The notes beneath the pieces are model-generated. The model saw nothing but the letters and a program-made list of their open reading frames with translations, was not told where the DNA came from and made no database searches. From Maricaulis sp. (GTDB lineage Bacteria > Pseudomonadota > Alphaproteobacteria > Caulobacterales > Maricaulaceae): a DNA stretch of 64,000 nucleotides. The stretch spans positions 62,001 to 126,000 of the forward strand of contig NZ_JAEPNI010000002.1 of the NCBI RefSeq assembly GCF_017643475.1, written 5' to 3'. The position numbers were made by a program, and so were the translations under genes. Below are positions 28,509 through 38,013 of this stretch, piece after piece (the first letter of the stretch is position 1; the number at the start of each line of letters is the position of its first letter).

Positions 28509-28750
28509 TGCCCGCTCCCAAATCATACTCGACCGAACATGTTAAATGCTCGATCGCGGCACCTTCTCGAAAAAAACGAGGCAGGTACCCACCCCCGTCC
28601 GGGCAAAATGATAGCGCAATCATTTCACCACCGGCAAGTCCGGAAAGGCCGTGGACATAGCCTGTCAGGCTGCGCGGTGACCGTTACAGCTGCGTCCTGC
28701 TCCCTCACTGAAACAGCAACAACCGTGACCTCGAAGAGCGGCAAGCGCCC

Positions 28751-28777
28751 CCAAGGCAGGACAGGGCGCCAGTATGG
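28751..28777 (-). repeat. conserved 3' flank of TonB-C copy 2
   Basis: The partner of 26971-26997 (three mismatches in 27 bases). It starts 14 bases beyond the stop of the gene at 28791 and may include part of an old transcript end. Confidence 0.75.
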
Positions 28778-28790
28778 TCCAGGTTGGGGG

Positions 28791-29966
28791 CTAGTTCGCG
28801 AGCTCGAAGTTGAATTGGGTTTCAACACCCCGGCGAACGACCGGCTCGCCATCGAGCGTGGCAGGCTCATAGGTCCAGTTCGAGATCGCGTCGATGGCCG
28901 CTTCGTCAAACACCCCGCTTGGAATCGAGAAGATCACACGATGATTGATTGTTCGTCCGCGCTCATCGACGTCAAAGCGAACGGCCAGGAAACCTTCATA
29001 CCCATTCTGGGAGGCATAGTTGGGGTATTGCGGCGGCCGACGGTTAAGGGCCTGCGCATCAATTGCGCCGTCGCGTGGGCGGAAGTCTTCCCCGTCTTCT
29101 TCCGGGGTCGGCAGGTGGAACGGATACGCTTCCAATAACCCTGCCATTTCAGCGTCAAACAGCTCCGCCGCGGCCTGGTAACGTCGATTCTCGCTGTTAT
29201 CGCTTATTTCTCGCAGCGCTCGTCTACGCGCGTAGCCGGAGAGGACACGAGCTGTCTCCTGTTCAGCTTCCGCCGCGTCTATCTGGACAAACACATCTCG
29301 TGCCAGGCGCAGTTTCACCGCCGCCGGCATATAGTTATTGCCGGCCAGCTCATTCAAACCGGCATAAAAATAGGCCATTGCTGTCGCCCGATCGATCGCG
29401 CGCTCCTCGCTCTCGATCAAGGCAAGCGCTCGCTCAGCCGCCTCCCCGGCTTGCCGGCGTCGTCCGTTGTCACCGGCCAGGCGCGCCGCAAGCACATGGG
29501 CCTGGATGGCGTATTCACTAGCACCGACTGGAAGCGTTCCCGCACGAGCGTACGCGTTGCTGGCGTTTCGCGAACATCGGAACGCATCCCGGTGATCTCC
29601 CAAGCGATAGGCCGCGATCGCCGCGTTTTGCCAGCGATAACCAGACATGACGTGATCGTCGTCGGAATTCTCCGCCGCAATCCGCCATGCTTCATAGGCG
29701 CGATCAAAATCACCGATAGCTCGCGCGTAGAAGCCTACATTCTCGGCAAGGGTCCCGAGCGTGGCGTCATCAATCCGGGCCTCGCGGGCTGCATCGAAAA
29801 CGGCCTCGGCTGCCTGCAGGGTGATTGCAGCATCACCACCTTGCTCTGCCTGCTGATAAACAACATAGAGCTGCGCCACATGATCAGGTAGCGGCTCTTG
29901 CGCATAGGTCGCCGAGATACCAAACGCGCCGATCAATGCACTCAGACTGATGATGGTGTTACGCAT
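28791..29966 (-). CDS. secreted TPR-like protein with TonB-C-type domain, tandem copy 2
   Basis: 391 residues: signal peptide (RNTIISLSALIGAFGISATYA), helical repeats to about residue 280, and a C-terminal TonB-C-like domain (GYEGFLAVRFDVDERGRTIN, FDEAAIDAISNWTYEPATLDG) ending at FELAN. It is organised like the gene at 27159 but lacks its Cys-rich tail. The ATG at 29966 starts the signal peptide, and the frame beyond it to 30047 is ignored. Related proteins in Caulobacterales and Sphingomonadales are uncharacterised. A periplasmic binding role is inferred. Confidence 0.78.
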   Translation of the reverse strand: MRNTIISLSALIGAFGISATYAQEPLPDHVAQLYVVYQQAEQGGDAAITLQAAEAVFDAAREARIDDATLGTLAENVGFYARAIGDFDRAYEAWRIAAENSDDDHVMSGYRWQNAAIAAYRLGDHRDAFRCSRNASNAYARAGTLPVGASEYAIQAHVLAARLAGDNGRRRQAGEAAERALALIESEERAIDRATAMAYFYAGLNELAGNNYMPAAVKLRLARDVFVQIDAAEAEQETARVLSGYARRRALREISDNSENRRYQAAAELFDAEMAGLLEAYPFHLPTPEEDGEDFRPRDGAIDAQALNRRPPQYPNYASQNGYEGFLAVRFDVDERGRTINHRVIFSIPSGVFDEAAIDAISNWTYEPATLDGEPVVRRGVETQFNFELAN

Positions 29967-30108
29967 ATCGCCCCCGAAAATCGCGTTCCCAGCATGATCC
30001 ACAACGCCCCTCGATTTGCAACCCAGCACACGGTTTCGCCACCACACATCTTTTCATTGCAACCCGCCACCGCCTCCAAAACTTGACTTGTTCGCACGGC
30101 GGATCGAT

Positions 30109-31509
30109 ATGCCGCGCATGACTGAGACAGCGATCAAACCCGTACATGTCGTCGGTGGCGGCATGGCCGGATCCGAGGCAGCCTGGCAGCTGGCAAGCGC
30201 CGGCGTACCCGTCATCCTGCACGAAATGCGCGGCGTGGTGGAAACCGACGCTCACAATACGGACGGCCTGGCAGAGCTGGTCTGTTCCAATTCCTTCCGG
30301 TCAGATGATCACGAGACCAATGCGGTGGGTGTCCTGCACCAGGAGATGCGCCTGCTCGACTCCATCATCATGTCCGAGGGCGATGCCAATCGCCTGCCGG
30401 CCGGCGGCGCGCTCGCTGTTGATCGTGATGCATTCTCCCAGGCCGTGACAGCGCGCCTGGAAGCCCATCCGCTGGTCACCATTGTGCGCGAGGAAATCCC
30501 CGCCCTGCCGCCGGAAGACTGGGACAGCGCGATCATCGCGACCGGCCCCCTCACCTCCGAAAGCCTGTCTGCGTCCATCCTCCAGGAAACCGGTGAAGGC
30601 GAACTGGCCTTCTTTGATGCCATCGCACCAGTCATCCACCGCGACAGCATCAACATGGACAAGGCCTGGTTTCAGTCGCGCTACGACAAGGGCGAGACCG
30701 AGGCTGACCGCACCGCCTATCTGAACTGCCCGATGGATGAGGAACAGTACAACGCCTTCATCGATGCCCTGATCGAAGCGCCCAAGACCGAGTTCAAGGA
30801 GTGGGAAGACACGCCGTATTTCGACGGCTGCCTGCCCATCGAGGTGATGGCTGAGCGCGGCCGGGAAACCCTGCGCCATGGTCCGATGAAACCGGTCGGC
30901 CTGACCAATCCGCACCAACCGGAGATAAAGGCCCATGCCATCGTGCAATTGCGCCAGGACAATGCCCTGGGCACGCTGTTCAACATGGTCGGCTTCCAGA
31001 CCAAGATGAAATACGGCGCCCAGACCGAGGTCTTTCGCATGATCCCGGGTCTGGAAGATGCGCAGTTTGCGCGCCTGGGCGGCATTCACCGCAACACATT
31101 CATGAATTCGCCACGCCTGCTGGACAAGCAATTGCGGTTGAAGTCACAGCCGCGCCTGCGTTTTGCCGGCCAGCTGATCGGCGTCGAAGGTTATGTTGAA
31201 AGTGCAGCCATGGGCCTGATGGCCGGCAGGTTCGCCGCCGCTGAACGTCTCGGGGAGACCGTGACGCCGCCGCCGGAAACCACCGCCATGGGCGCCCTGA
31301 TCGAGCATGTCACCGGCGGCCACCTGGACACCGGCAAGGGCAGTTTCCAACCGATGAATGTCAATTTCGGGCTGTTTCCACAGATGGTTGCGCCCTCTCG
31401 CGACGAAGATGGCAATCGTTTGCGCGGAAAGGCCAAGGGCGTTGCGCGCAAGAAGCTGATGGCCAAGCGAGCGCTGGAGGACATTGCCGGGTGGCGCGAC
31501 GGAACATGA
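30109..31509 (+). CDS. trmFO: methylenetetrahydrofolate-tRNA-(uracil-5-)-methyltransferase
   Basis: TrmFO makes ribothymidine at position 54 in the T-loop of tRNA, using methylene-THF and FAD. 466 residues, as expected. The FAD-binding motif is [18 protein letters not shown]. Other signatures are [45 protein letters not shown], and the C-terminal [20 protein letters not shown] and NVNFGLFP. The start is ATG 30109, with ATG 30118 as alternative. Two Cys typical of the catalytic set (LVCSN, LNCPM, DGCLP region) are kept. Confidence 0.95.
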   Translation: MPRMTETAIKPVHVVGGGMAGSEAAWQLASAGVPVILHEMRGVVETDAHNTDGLAELVCSNSFRSDDHETNAVGVLHQEMRLLDSIIMSEGDANRLPAGGALAVDRDAFSQAVTARLEAHPLVTIVREEIPALPPEDWDSAIIATGPLTSESLSASILQETGEGELAFFDAIAPVIHRDSINMDKAWFQSRYDKGETEADRTAYLNCPMDEEQYNAFIDALIEAPKTEFKEWEDTPYFDGCLPIEVMAERGRETLRHGPMKPVGLTNPHQPEIKAHAIVQLRQDNALGTLFNMVGFQTKMKYGAQTEVFRMIPGLEDAQFARLGGIHRNTFMNSPRLLDKQLRLKSQPRLRFAGQLIGVEGYVESAAMGLMAGRFAAAERLGETVTPPPETTAMGALIEHVTGGHLDTGKGSFQPMNVNFGLFPQMVAPSRDEDGNRLRGKAKGVARKKLMAKRALEDIAGWRDGT

Positions 31510-31592
31510 ATTTCTCCTGTCCCTGATATTGCCTTTTGGAAAGATTAGCGCTCTCCTGCGGGTGACCAACAAGTAATCCGGGGGGAGATGTT

Positions 31593-33524
31593 GTGATTTA
31601 TCGCCTGATCAGCGCTTTCGCTAGCCTTTTTGCCCTGTGCGGTGCCGCCCTGGCGCAGCCGCCTGTGGAGCAGTTTGCCCAGTTGCCTGACATGCAACTG
31701 GCAACGCTCTCTCCAAGCGGAGAGAAGCTGGCCTATTTCACCAATTATCGAGGTATACGGGCTCTGGCCGTCAGCAATCTGGAGACCGGGGAAGCCCAGG
31801 TTGCAGACATGTCAAACGTTGACCCGCGCTTCCTGCGCTGGGCCGATGACCGCGTGCTTCTCGTCTCTGCCAGCGTGAACGAAGAGATCCCGGGAATTCG
31901 TGGCAGTGTCGACATCTCTTCCAGCTTCTCGATCGATACAGATCGTGGCATGCGCGCGCGTCAGCTGCTGCGCGACAATGACGACCTGGCCTTCAATTTC
32001 GGCCTCGGCCGTATCATCGGTGTCGACCCCGAATCCGGTGATGTCCTGATCCCGGCCTACAGCGACGATCGCAGCTACGATCTCTACGCCGCTGATCCGC
32101 TCAGCCGTCGTGCGCGCCGCATCGCCCGCGGCCGCAATACGACCCAGGACTGGATCCTCAACGCCAACGGCGAGCCCGTCGCGCGTAACGACATGTCCGA
32201 ACAGCGTGAAGAACAGGTCCTTGCCGTCAGACGCGGCGACGAGTGGGAAACCGTCAGCCAGACTGAGGATGTCAATCGCCCGGCCTTCAGCGCGGTCGGC
32301 CTGCTCCCGGATGGCAATATCGCGATCACGACCACATTCCGCGGCGATGAGGACTCTCAACGCCGGAGCCTCTACGCCATGTCCATGCAGACAGGCGGCA
32401 TCACCGAGGCGCTCTTCTCGCACGAGACCTACGACCTGGGAGGTGTTCTGGTAGATCCCTACACCAACGTCGTCAGCGGCGTGACCTATGATGACGAGTT
32501 TACCCGTCACATCTGGTTCGATGAGGAATTGGGCAATTGGCAGGCCAGCCTTGAGGCTGCCTTCCCGGGTATGATCGTGCGGATCACGAGCTGGACCCGT
32601 GACCGCACCAAGATGACCCTGCAGGTGGAAGGCCCGCGCCAGGCGCCGATGGTCTACCTGTTTGATGCGGAAAACCTGGGCGTATCCCTCGCCGGATCCC
32701 AGTATGGCGTGCTGGGAGCAACCCCACTGCCGGAACGCATGCATATCCATTATCCGGCCCGTGATGGCGAGCAGATCCCGGCCTACATGACACTGCCGGA
32801 GGGCGAAGGCCCCTTCCCGACTGTGATCCTGCCGCACGGTGGCCCGGCCGCCCGCGATATTGGCGGTTACGACTATCTCGCCCACTTCTTCGCCAGCCGC
32901 GGCTATGCCGTGCTGCAGCCGAACTTCCGGGGCTCCTCCGGTTATGGCTATCGCTGGCAAGCTGCCGGTCATGGCGGCTGGGGCACGGGTATCATGCAGC
33001 ACGATGTCACCGACGGGCTGGAGGCGATGGTTGATGCCGGCTATTCCGACCCGGAACGCGTCTGCATCGTCGGGTGGAGTTATGGCGGCTACGCAGCACT
33101 TGCCGGTGCGGCCTTCACACCGGATCTCTATCAGTGTGCGGTGGCCATTGCCCCGGCCACAGACCTGCCCGAGATGGTCAATTTTGTTCGCGACCGCTCC
33201 GGACGCAATCACTGGAGTTATGAATTCTGGCGTGAATTCATGGACGGTGATGCCAATGCGGAAGGCAATGCAACACTGATCGCCGTCTCGCCCTCGCGCA
33301 ATGCGGAGAACATCAACATTCCCGTTCTGCTGATCCACGGTGAAGCGGACAATATCGTTCCGATCCGCCAGAGCGAGGTCATGGAGCGTGCGCTGGAACG
33401 GGCCAATGTGGATGTGGAATTCATCGCGCTGGAAGACGGCGACCACTCACTGACCAACCAGGCCATGCGAGAACGCCTGCTGACCGAGATGGAGAGCTTC
33501 CTGGCGACACATCTGAACGACTAA
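31593..33524 (+). CDS. secreted S9 family prolyl oligopeptidase-like peptidase
   Basis: 643 residues: signal peptide (MIYRLISAFASLFALCGAALA), beta-propeller region to about residue 380, and an alpha/beta-hydrolase domain. The catalytic triad is visible as Ser496 in GWSYGG, Asp586 in HGEADNIVP and His618 in GDHSLTN. S9 enzymes cleave short peptides or remove dipeptides. The GTG start at 31593 is set by GGGGGGAG eight bases upstream. A strong terminator follows the gene, so it is probably a single transcription unit. It probably degrades peptides in the periplasm. Confidence 0.93.
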   Translation: MIYRLISAFASLFALCGAALAQPPVEQFAQLPDMQLATLSPSGEKLAYFTNYRGIRALAVSNLETGEAQVADMSNVDPRFLRWADDRVLLVSASVNEEIPGIRGSVDISSSFSIDTDRGMRARQLLRDNDDLAFNFGLGRIIGVDPESGDVLIPAYSDDRSYDLYAADPLSRRARRIARGRNTTQDWILNANGEPVARNDMSEQREEQVLAVRRGDEWETVSQTEDVNRPAFSAVGLLPDGNIAITTTFRGDEDSQRRSLYAMSMQTGGITEALFSHETYDLGGVLVDPYTNVVSGVTYDDEFTRHIWFDEELGNWQASLEAAFPGMIVRITSWTRDRTKMTLQVEGPRQAPMVYLFDAENLGVSLAGSQYGVLGATPLPERMHIHYPARDGEQIPAYMTLPEGEGPFPTVILPHGGPAARDIGGYDYLAHFFASRGYAVLQPNFRGSSGYGYRWQAAGHGGWGTGIMQHDVTDGLEAMVDAGYSDPERVCIVGWSYGGYAALAGAAFTPDLYQCAVAIAPATDLPEMVNFVRDRSGRNHWSYEFWREFMDGDANAEGNATLIAVSPSRNAENINIPVLLIHGEADNIVPIRQSEVMERALERANVDVEFIALEDGDHSLTNQAMRERLLTEMESFLATHLND

Positions 33525-33543
33525 ATCGCCACGCACACACAAG

Positions 33544-33580
33544 AAAGGGCGCGTCCGGTCTCCGGACGCGCCCTTTTTCT
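33544..33580 (+). terminator. intrinsic terminator after S9 peptidase
   Basis: A perfect 15-base-pair stem (AAAGGGCGCGTCCGG / CCGGACGCGCCCTTT) with a TCT loop, followed by more T. It ends the peptidase transcript and can also serve the convergent SDR gene. Confidence 0.93.
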
Positions 33581-33600
33581 TTTACCAACGGGAGCTGAAG

Positions 33601-34296
33601 CTACCAGCTCAGATCTTCACCGCTGACGTGGAAGAACCGGCCATTCATCGCCGCATTGCCATAGGCGCGTGCGATCAGGTCGAGCTGTCCCGAGACCGAT
33701 TCCTCGACCGTCAGCAGGCCACCGGCTCCGCCCATATCTGTACGGACCCATCCCGGGTGCATGACAAGGGTGACGATACCGCGGTCACGCAGATCGATAC
33801 TGAGCGACTTGCCGATCGCGTTGAGCGCCGCCTTGGACGCGCGATAGCCATAGGCACCACCGCTGTCATTATCGGCGATGGAACCCATGCGGCTCGATTG
33901 GAGGGCGATGACCTTCATCTCGGACTTGGCGACCTGATCCGCAAAAGCCTCCACCAGCGCAAGCGGTGCGAGCGCATTGACGCGCATTTCCTCGATGAAA
34001 TGCTCGCATCCGGCCGTGCCGAAACTGCGTGTTTCACCAGACATCATACCGGCATTGGCGAAGAGCAGATCGATCGGACCGGTGACATTCTCGGCCAGCT
34101 TGACCGCCGCAGAAACATCGCTGGCGTCATAGGCGAACAGGTTGAGACGTCCATCGCCCTGGTCGAGCGCCTTGAGTTCAGTGGCTGCGGACGGGTCGCG
34201 GACAGCAGCAGAGATCACCCAGCCGCGTTCCAGCAGCTGCCGGCAATGCTCCAGGCCAAGTCCACGATTGGAGCCGGTAATCAAAGCGTGCGGCAT
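33601..34296 (-). CDS. short-chain dehydrogenase/reductase
   Basis: 231 residues of the classical SDR fold: cofactor motif TGSNRGLGLEH, NAG motif ANAGMM, catalytic YGYRASKAALN (YxxxK) and the preceding Ser region (LQSSRMGS). It is similar to the CsgA/sniffer-type group of SDRs. The substrate is unknown. The ATG at 34296 has AGGAGAG nine bases upstream. Confidence 0.9.
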   Translation of the reverse strand: MPHALITGSNRGLGLEHCRQLLERGWVISAAVRDPSAATELKALDQGDGRLNLFAYDASDVSAAVKLAENVTGPIDLLFANAGMMSGETRSFGTAGCEHFIEEMRVNALAPLALVEAFADQVAKSEMKVIALQSSRMGSIADNDSGGAYGYRASKAALNAIGKSLSIDLRDRGIVTLVMHPGWVRTDMGGAGGLLTVEESVSGQLDLIARAYGNAAMNGRFFHVSGEDLSW

Positions 34297-34388
34297 GAAA
34301 ATCTCTCCTGTATCGAATCTGTCACGAAAGTTAGTCGAAAACGTCGCGCTGTCAGCCTTGAAATATGAGTTTTCCAAATGCTGTCCAG

Positions 34389-35204
34389 CTAGCGCCCGGT
34401 CAGGGCGAGCCAGTTCAGCCTCAGCTGACGGCCAAGCAAGGCGGGCTCAGGAGCCATCTCGTAGGGATTGGCCGGCAGACGTTTGAGATAGGACGGTACC
34501 AGGCGCACATACCCCAACGCCGGAACGGCCTCGGCGGGGATCGGGCCCAGCACGTTGAAGGCATCAAGCGCGCCCTGACAGGCCGCGCGAACGGGTTCGA
34601 CGAGACGGGCCGCCTTGTCCTCGCCCAGACCCTGGGCCAACATGGCAGCACTCCCGCCCTCGCTCACCAACTCATCGCCAGCCACCGGTGCTCGCCCGAT
34701 GCTCGCGCGATGGGCAAAGGCCCTCAGCAGACCGCACAGCCCCCACGCCCGGCCGCCCTGACGCGCCCAGTCATCCGGCAGATCACATTCGCTGACCTGC
34801 AGGGCCGAACGCATCAGCGCGCCTGCGGTCTGGTCGACATAGGCGACCAGCTCACCCAGATCGGCGTACGGGCGCGCGGAAACATCATCGAAGCGGGCAG
34901 AAACCAGGCCCAGAAGCGCCTCGCGCTGGATGCGGTCAGTCAACCCAGCCAATGCCTCCGGCACCGCATGGCGGCGCACTTTGGGCTCATCGAGATAGAG
35001 ATCCTCGACCGCATCACGCCACCAGGTCAGTTTCATCTCGCCGATCAGGCTTTCCGACGTCGCTTCGGCAATGCGCGCGACTTCCTGGTTGAAGGCATAC
35101 AGCGCGAACAACCGCTCACGGATGTCTTCGGGCGCAAAGAGCGCGGATAACCGACGGTCCGGGTCGGATTTTTGTAACAGCGTGTTGAAATCTTCAGCCG
35201 ACAT
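34389..35204 (-). CDS. squalene/phytoene synthase-fold protein, NDUFAF6-like
   Basis: 271 residues with the all-helical isoprenyl synthase fold. The pattern ERLFALYAFNQEVARIAE..IGEMKLTWWRDAVEDLY resembles the human complex I assembly factor NDUFAF6 more than true phytoene synthase. I do not see the Asp-rich DxxxD pairs needed for prenyl diphosphate chemistry. No carotenoid genes are nearby. A role in respiratory complex assembly is inference. The ATG at 35204 is preceded by AGGAGC. Confidence 0.75.
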   Translation of the reverse strand: MSAEDFNTLLQKSDPDRRLSALFAPEDIRERLFALYAFNQEVARIAEATSESLIGEMKLTWWRDAVEDLYLDEPKVRRHAVPEALAGLTDRIQREALLGLVSARFDDVSARPYADLGELVAYVDQTAGALMRSALQVSECDLPDDWARQGGRAWGLCGLLRAFAHRASIGRAPVAGDELVSEGGSAAMLAQGLGEDKAARLVEPVRAACQGALDAFNVLGPIPAEAVPALGYVRLVPSYLKRLPANPYEMAPEPALLGRQLRLNWLALTGR

Positions 35205-35321
35205 GTGTGCTCCTGCTGGACAGAACCTTGTTACACCCCATATGCACACCAGCAATGTTTCGCAGCACACCGCTGCGGCTTTCTTCGCATATCAGTCCCC
35301 ACGCTTGAAACGAGGTCCTTC

Positions 35322-35939
35322 ATGGCTTTCACCCTTCCCGATCTGCCGTACGCCAAAGACGCCCTGGCGCCGCACATTTCCGCCGAGACGCTGGATTTCC
35401 ACCATGGCAAGCATCACAACGCATATGTCGGCAAGCTCAACGGCCTGATCGACGGTTCTGAGCTGGCAGATAAATCCCTGGAAGACATCATCAAGGCCTC
35501 TGCCGGTGATGCTGCCCAGGCGGGTGTCTTCAACAATGCTGCCCAGATCTGGAACCACACCTTTTACTGGCATTCCATGGCGCCGAATGGCGGCGGCACC
35601 CCGAGCGGTGAGCTGGCCGAGCTTATCGACCGTGATTTCGGTTCCCTGGACGCTTTCAAGACGGCTTTCGCTGACGCCGGTGCGACACAGTTCGGGTCCG
35701 GCTGGGCGTGGCTGGTTCTGGCCAATGGCAAGCTGGAAGTGCGCAAGACACTGAACGCGGAAACGCCGCTGACCGAAGACGGTGTCACCCCGCTGCTGAC
35801 CATGGATGTGTGGGAACACGCCTACTACATCGATTTCCGCAATGCCCGCCCGAGCTATATCGACACTTTCCTCGACAAGCTGATCAACTGGGACTTCGCC
35901 GCCCAGAACCTGCAGGCCGCCCTCGCCGACGCAGCATAA
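35322..35939 (+). CDS. sodB: superoxide dismutase, iron type
   Basis: Converts superoxide to oxygen and hydrogen peroxide. 205 residues, very similar in its start to the E. coli iron enzyme (AKDALAPHISAETLDFHHGKHH). Metal ligands are His27, the His of WNHTFYWH, and the Asp and His of MDVWEHAYYID. The AAQAGVFNNAAQIWNHTFYW segment and FGSGWAWLV are typical of Fe-SOD. The ATG at 35322 is the family start; the divergent NDUFAF6-like gene begins 117 bases away. A hairpin follows the stop. Confidence 0.95.
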   Translation: MAFTLPDLPYAKDALAPHISAETLDFHHGKHHNAYVGKLNGLIDGSELADKSLEDIIKASAGDAAQAGVFNNAAQIWNHTFYWHSMAPNGGGTPSGELAELIDRDFGSLDAFKTAFADAGATQFGSGWAWLVLANGKLEVRKTLNAETPLTEDGVTPLLTMDVWEHAYYIDFRNARPSYIDTFLDKLINWDFAAQNLQAALADAA

Positions 35940-35946
35940 GGCAACA

Positions 35947-35967
35947 AGCCGCTCGCCAAGAGCGGCT
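35947..35967 (+). terminator. possible terminator hairpin after sodB
   Basis: An eight-base-pair perfect stem AGCCGCTC / GAGCGGCT with a five-base loop, seven bases after the sodB stop. No T run follows, so termination by this hairpin alone is uncertain. Confidence 0.5.
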
Positions 35968-36018
35968 GGCCGCCCTACTCTCCCCCTCGGTCGATAAAAA
36001 TATCCCGAGGGGGAATTC

Positions 36019-37278
36019 ATGTTTGCTCGTACAGTCGTGACAGCCGCCGCGCTGGCGCTGTCTTCTGTGTCACCCGTCTTCGCGCTGCAACCCCAGCTGT
36101 CCGAGGATGGTTTCAATCCCGCCGCACTTGCCGCGCTAGATGCCCAGCTGGATGCGCTGGCGGCCCAGGGGCACCGCCCGGGCTATGCCGCGATCATTGC
36201 CCGGGGCGAGGAAATCATATTCACGTCCGAGGCGGGTTATTCCGATCTGGAAAATGCGACCCCCTTCACCATCGACACACCGGTCCGCATTGCCTCGATG
36301 ACCAAGCCGGTCACAGTGCTGGCAGCAATGATGCTGGTCGAGAGGGGCGAGCTTGGACTGGACGACCCGGTCAGCGACTACATCCCGTCCTTTGCCGACA
36401 TGCAGGTCGCCCTTTCCCCCATGGCCAATGCCGACGGACAGATTGAAACCCGTCCGGCCGGCACGGTGATGACCGTCCGCCATCTGATGACCCATACCGC
36501 GGGTCTGGGCTACCTGTTCGAAGCCGAAAGTGATCTGGGCCGGCTCTATCTCGAGAACTCGCTCTATGCCGGCGAAGGCAATCTTGAAGCGCGTATGGAG
36601 CAGCTGGCGGGCCTGGTACTCTATTCGGACCCGGGAGAGCGCTGGTTCTATTCCTACTCGAATGACGTGCTCGGGCGCGTCGTCGAAGTGGCGTCCGAGA
36701 CCCCTTTCGAGGACTTCATGGAAGAGCGGATCTTCGAGCCGCTCGGCATGCACTCCACGGGATTCTTCTTTGAGGATACGGATCTGAGCGAAGAGGACAT
36801 GTCCCCGCTCTACATCCACACCGAGACCGGTGAGATGGTCGAGTTTGAACAGGGCAATCCGGACTGGGCGTCCGGCGGCGGTGGCCTGGTCTCCACGGGC
36901 ACCGATTACATTCGCTTTGCCATGATGCTGGCCAATGGCGGCGCGCTGGGTGAAGTCCGCCTGATCCAGCCGGAAACCCTGATGCAGATGGGCAGCCCGC
37001 AAGTCACGACCGAACAGCTGGGCGGCGGCTGGGGCGCCGCGTCCTATGGCTTCGGCCTCGCAGTCGTGCTTCCTCCGCAGGAGGGTCAGGAACCGCAAGG
37101 TGTGCCCGGCGACATCTCCTGGGGCGGCATGTTCGATACCGACTTCTTTGCCAGCCCGGCGACCGGCGTGTCTGCGGTCCTGATGACCCAGATCCAGCCG
37201 AGCCCGCACCGTCCGGAGCCGCGCTCCTCGGACGTCTTCCGACCAATGGTCTATGGCTCGATGGTGTTTGAGGAATAG
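36019..37278 (+). CDS. exported serine hydrolase, class C beta-lactamase/esterase family
   Basis: 419 residues: signal peptide (ARTVVTAAALALSSVSPVFA) and a penicillin-binding-protein-like fold. The nucleophile motif is SMTK (Ser-x-x-Lys), the second motif YSN (in FYSYSND), and the later WGAASYGFG/HRP region takes the place of KTG. Such proteins are usually esterases or D-amino-acid peptidases rather than antibiotic-degrading enzymes. The ATG has GAGGGGG upstream. A terminator follows. Confidence 0.88.
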   Translation: MFARTVVTAAALALSSVSPVFALQPQLSEDGFNPAALAALDAQLDALAAQGHRPGYAAIIARGEEIIFTSEAGYSDLENATPFTIDTPVRIASMTKPVTVLAAMMLVERGELGLDDPVSDYIPSFADMQVALSPMANADGQIETRPAGTVMTVRHLMTHTAGLGYLFEAESDLGRLYLENSLYAGEGNLEARMEQLAGLVLYSDPGERWFYSYSNDVLGRVVEVASETPFEDFMEERIFEPLGMHSTGFFFEDTDLSEEDMSPLYIHTETGEMVEFEQGNPDWASGGGGLVSTGTDYIRFAMMLANGGALGEVRLIQPETLMQMGSPQVTTEQLGGGWGAASYGFGLAVVLPPQEGQEPQGVPGDISWGGMFDTDFFASPATGVSAVLMTQIQPSPHRPEPRSSDVFRPMVYGSMVFEE

Positions 37279-37291
37279 ATCACATACAAAA

Positions 37292-37321
37292 AAGGCCCGC
37301 CAACCGGCGGGCCTTCTTCTT
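37292..37321. terminator. bidirectional intrinsic terminator
   Basis: The perfect stem AAGGCCCGCC / GGCGGGCCTT with a four-base loop AACC lies between two convergent genes. T-rich DNA follows on the plus strand, and a T run precedes it (as A) for the minus strand, so it can stop both transcripts. Confidence 0.9.
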
Positions 37322-37337
37322 TATGTGGGCCGTCGGA

Positions 37338-37937
37338 TCAGCCAAACAGGGTCTGGGCCATCGACATGGCGATCAGCATCGGGAAGCTGAGCAGCGTATT
37401 GGTGCGCGAGAACAGCATTGCGGTGCGCGCGGCGGCCGGTTTGGCATCTGCGTCTGCCTCGACAATGCCCAGGGCGATCTTCTGGTTGGGCCAGATCACG
37501 AACCAGACATTGAAGGCCATGATCAGCGCCATCCACATGCCGATACCGATGAAGGAATATTGCGGCGTGTAGGCGTCGGCCAGCAGACCAAGGCTCAGCA
37601 CTTCAACAAGGTAACCGCGCAGGGCAGCGACAATGAGACCGGTCAGGACAGTCGCAGCGGCCCCCCAGCGGAACCAGAACAGGGCGGCCGGTGCGATCAC
37701 CTTGCCGATCGCCGGTTTCTGATCGTCCGGGATATTGGGCATGTTGGGGATCTGGACGAAGTTGAAATACCACAACAGGCCAATCCACATGATGCCGGCA
37801 ACCACATGGGTCCAGCGTGCGATGGCCTCGTAGTTCAGCGCGGTCCCGCCCGCAAGCACATAGCCGACATAATACAGTATCGCGAGCGCCAGCGAGACAT
37901 GCACCGTCGTGCGAAGATTGGTCAGAATAGCGGCCAT
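37338..37937 (-). CDS. PuuD-like (urate hydroxylase N-terminal domain-like) membrane protein
   Basis: 199 residues with about five transmembrane segments. The signature THVVAGIMWIGLLWYFNFVQIP and the C-terminal MALIMAFNVWFVIWPNQKIALG match the membrane domain of PuuD-type urate hydroxylases. The cytochrome c domain of the full enzyme is absent. Standalone forms are widespread in alphaproteobacteria and of unknown function; the conserved His (residue ~45) could bind heme. The ATG at 37937 is preceded by GAGGGGAA. Confidence 0.8.
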   Translation of the reverse strand: MAAILTNLRTTVHVSLALAILYYVGYVLAGGTALNYEAIARWTHVVAGIMWIGLLWYFNFVQIPNMPNIPDDQKPAIGKVIAPAALFWFRWGAAATVLTGLIVAALRGYLVEVLSLGLLADAYTPQYSFIGIGMWMALIMAFNVWFVIWPNQKIALGIVEADADAKPAAARTAMLFSRTNTLLSFPMLIAMSMAQTLFG

Positions 37938-38013
37938 GAAATTCCCCTCCCCGAGAATCAACCGATTGCAAGAGGAGGGGAAATTACAACAATTCGCGTG
38001 AAACGCTAATCGC

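Noticed and set aside
27518..29138. Long plus-strand frames (380-400 codons) over the TonB-C-type genes
   Set aside because: Arg/Pro-rich shadow frames; the minus-strand genes have signal peptides and conserved domains.
31812..33446. 544-codon minus-strand frame inside the S9 peptidase gene
   Set aside because: Antisense shadow of a gene with an intact catalytic triad; no ribosome site or family match.
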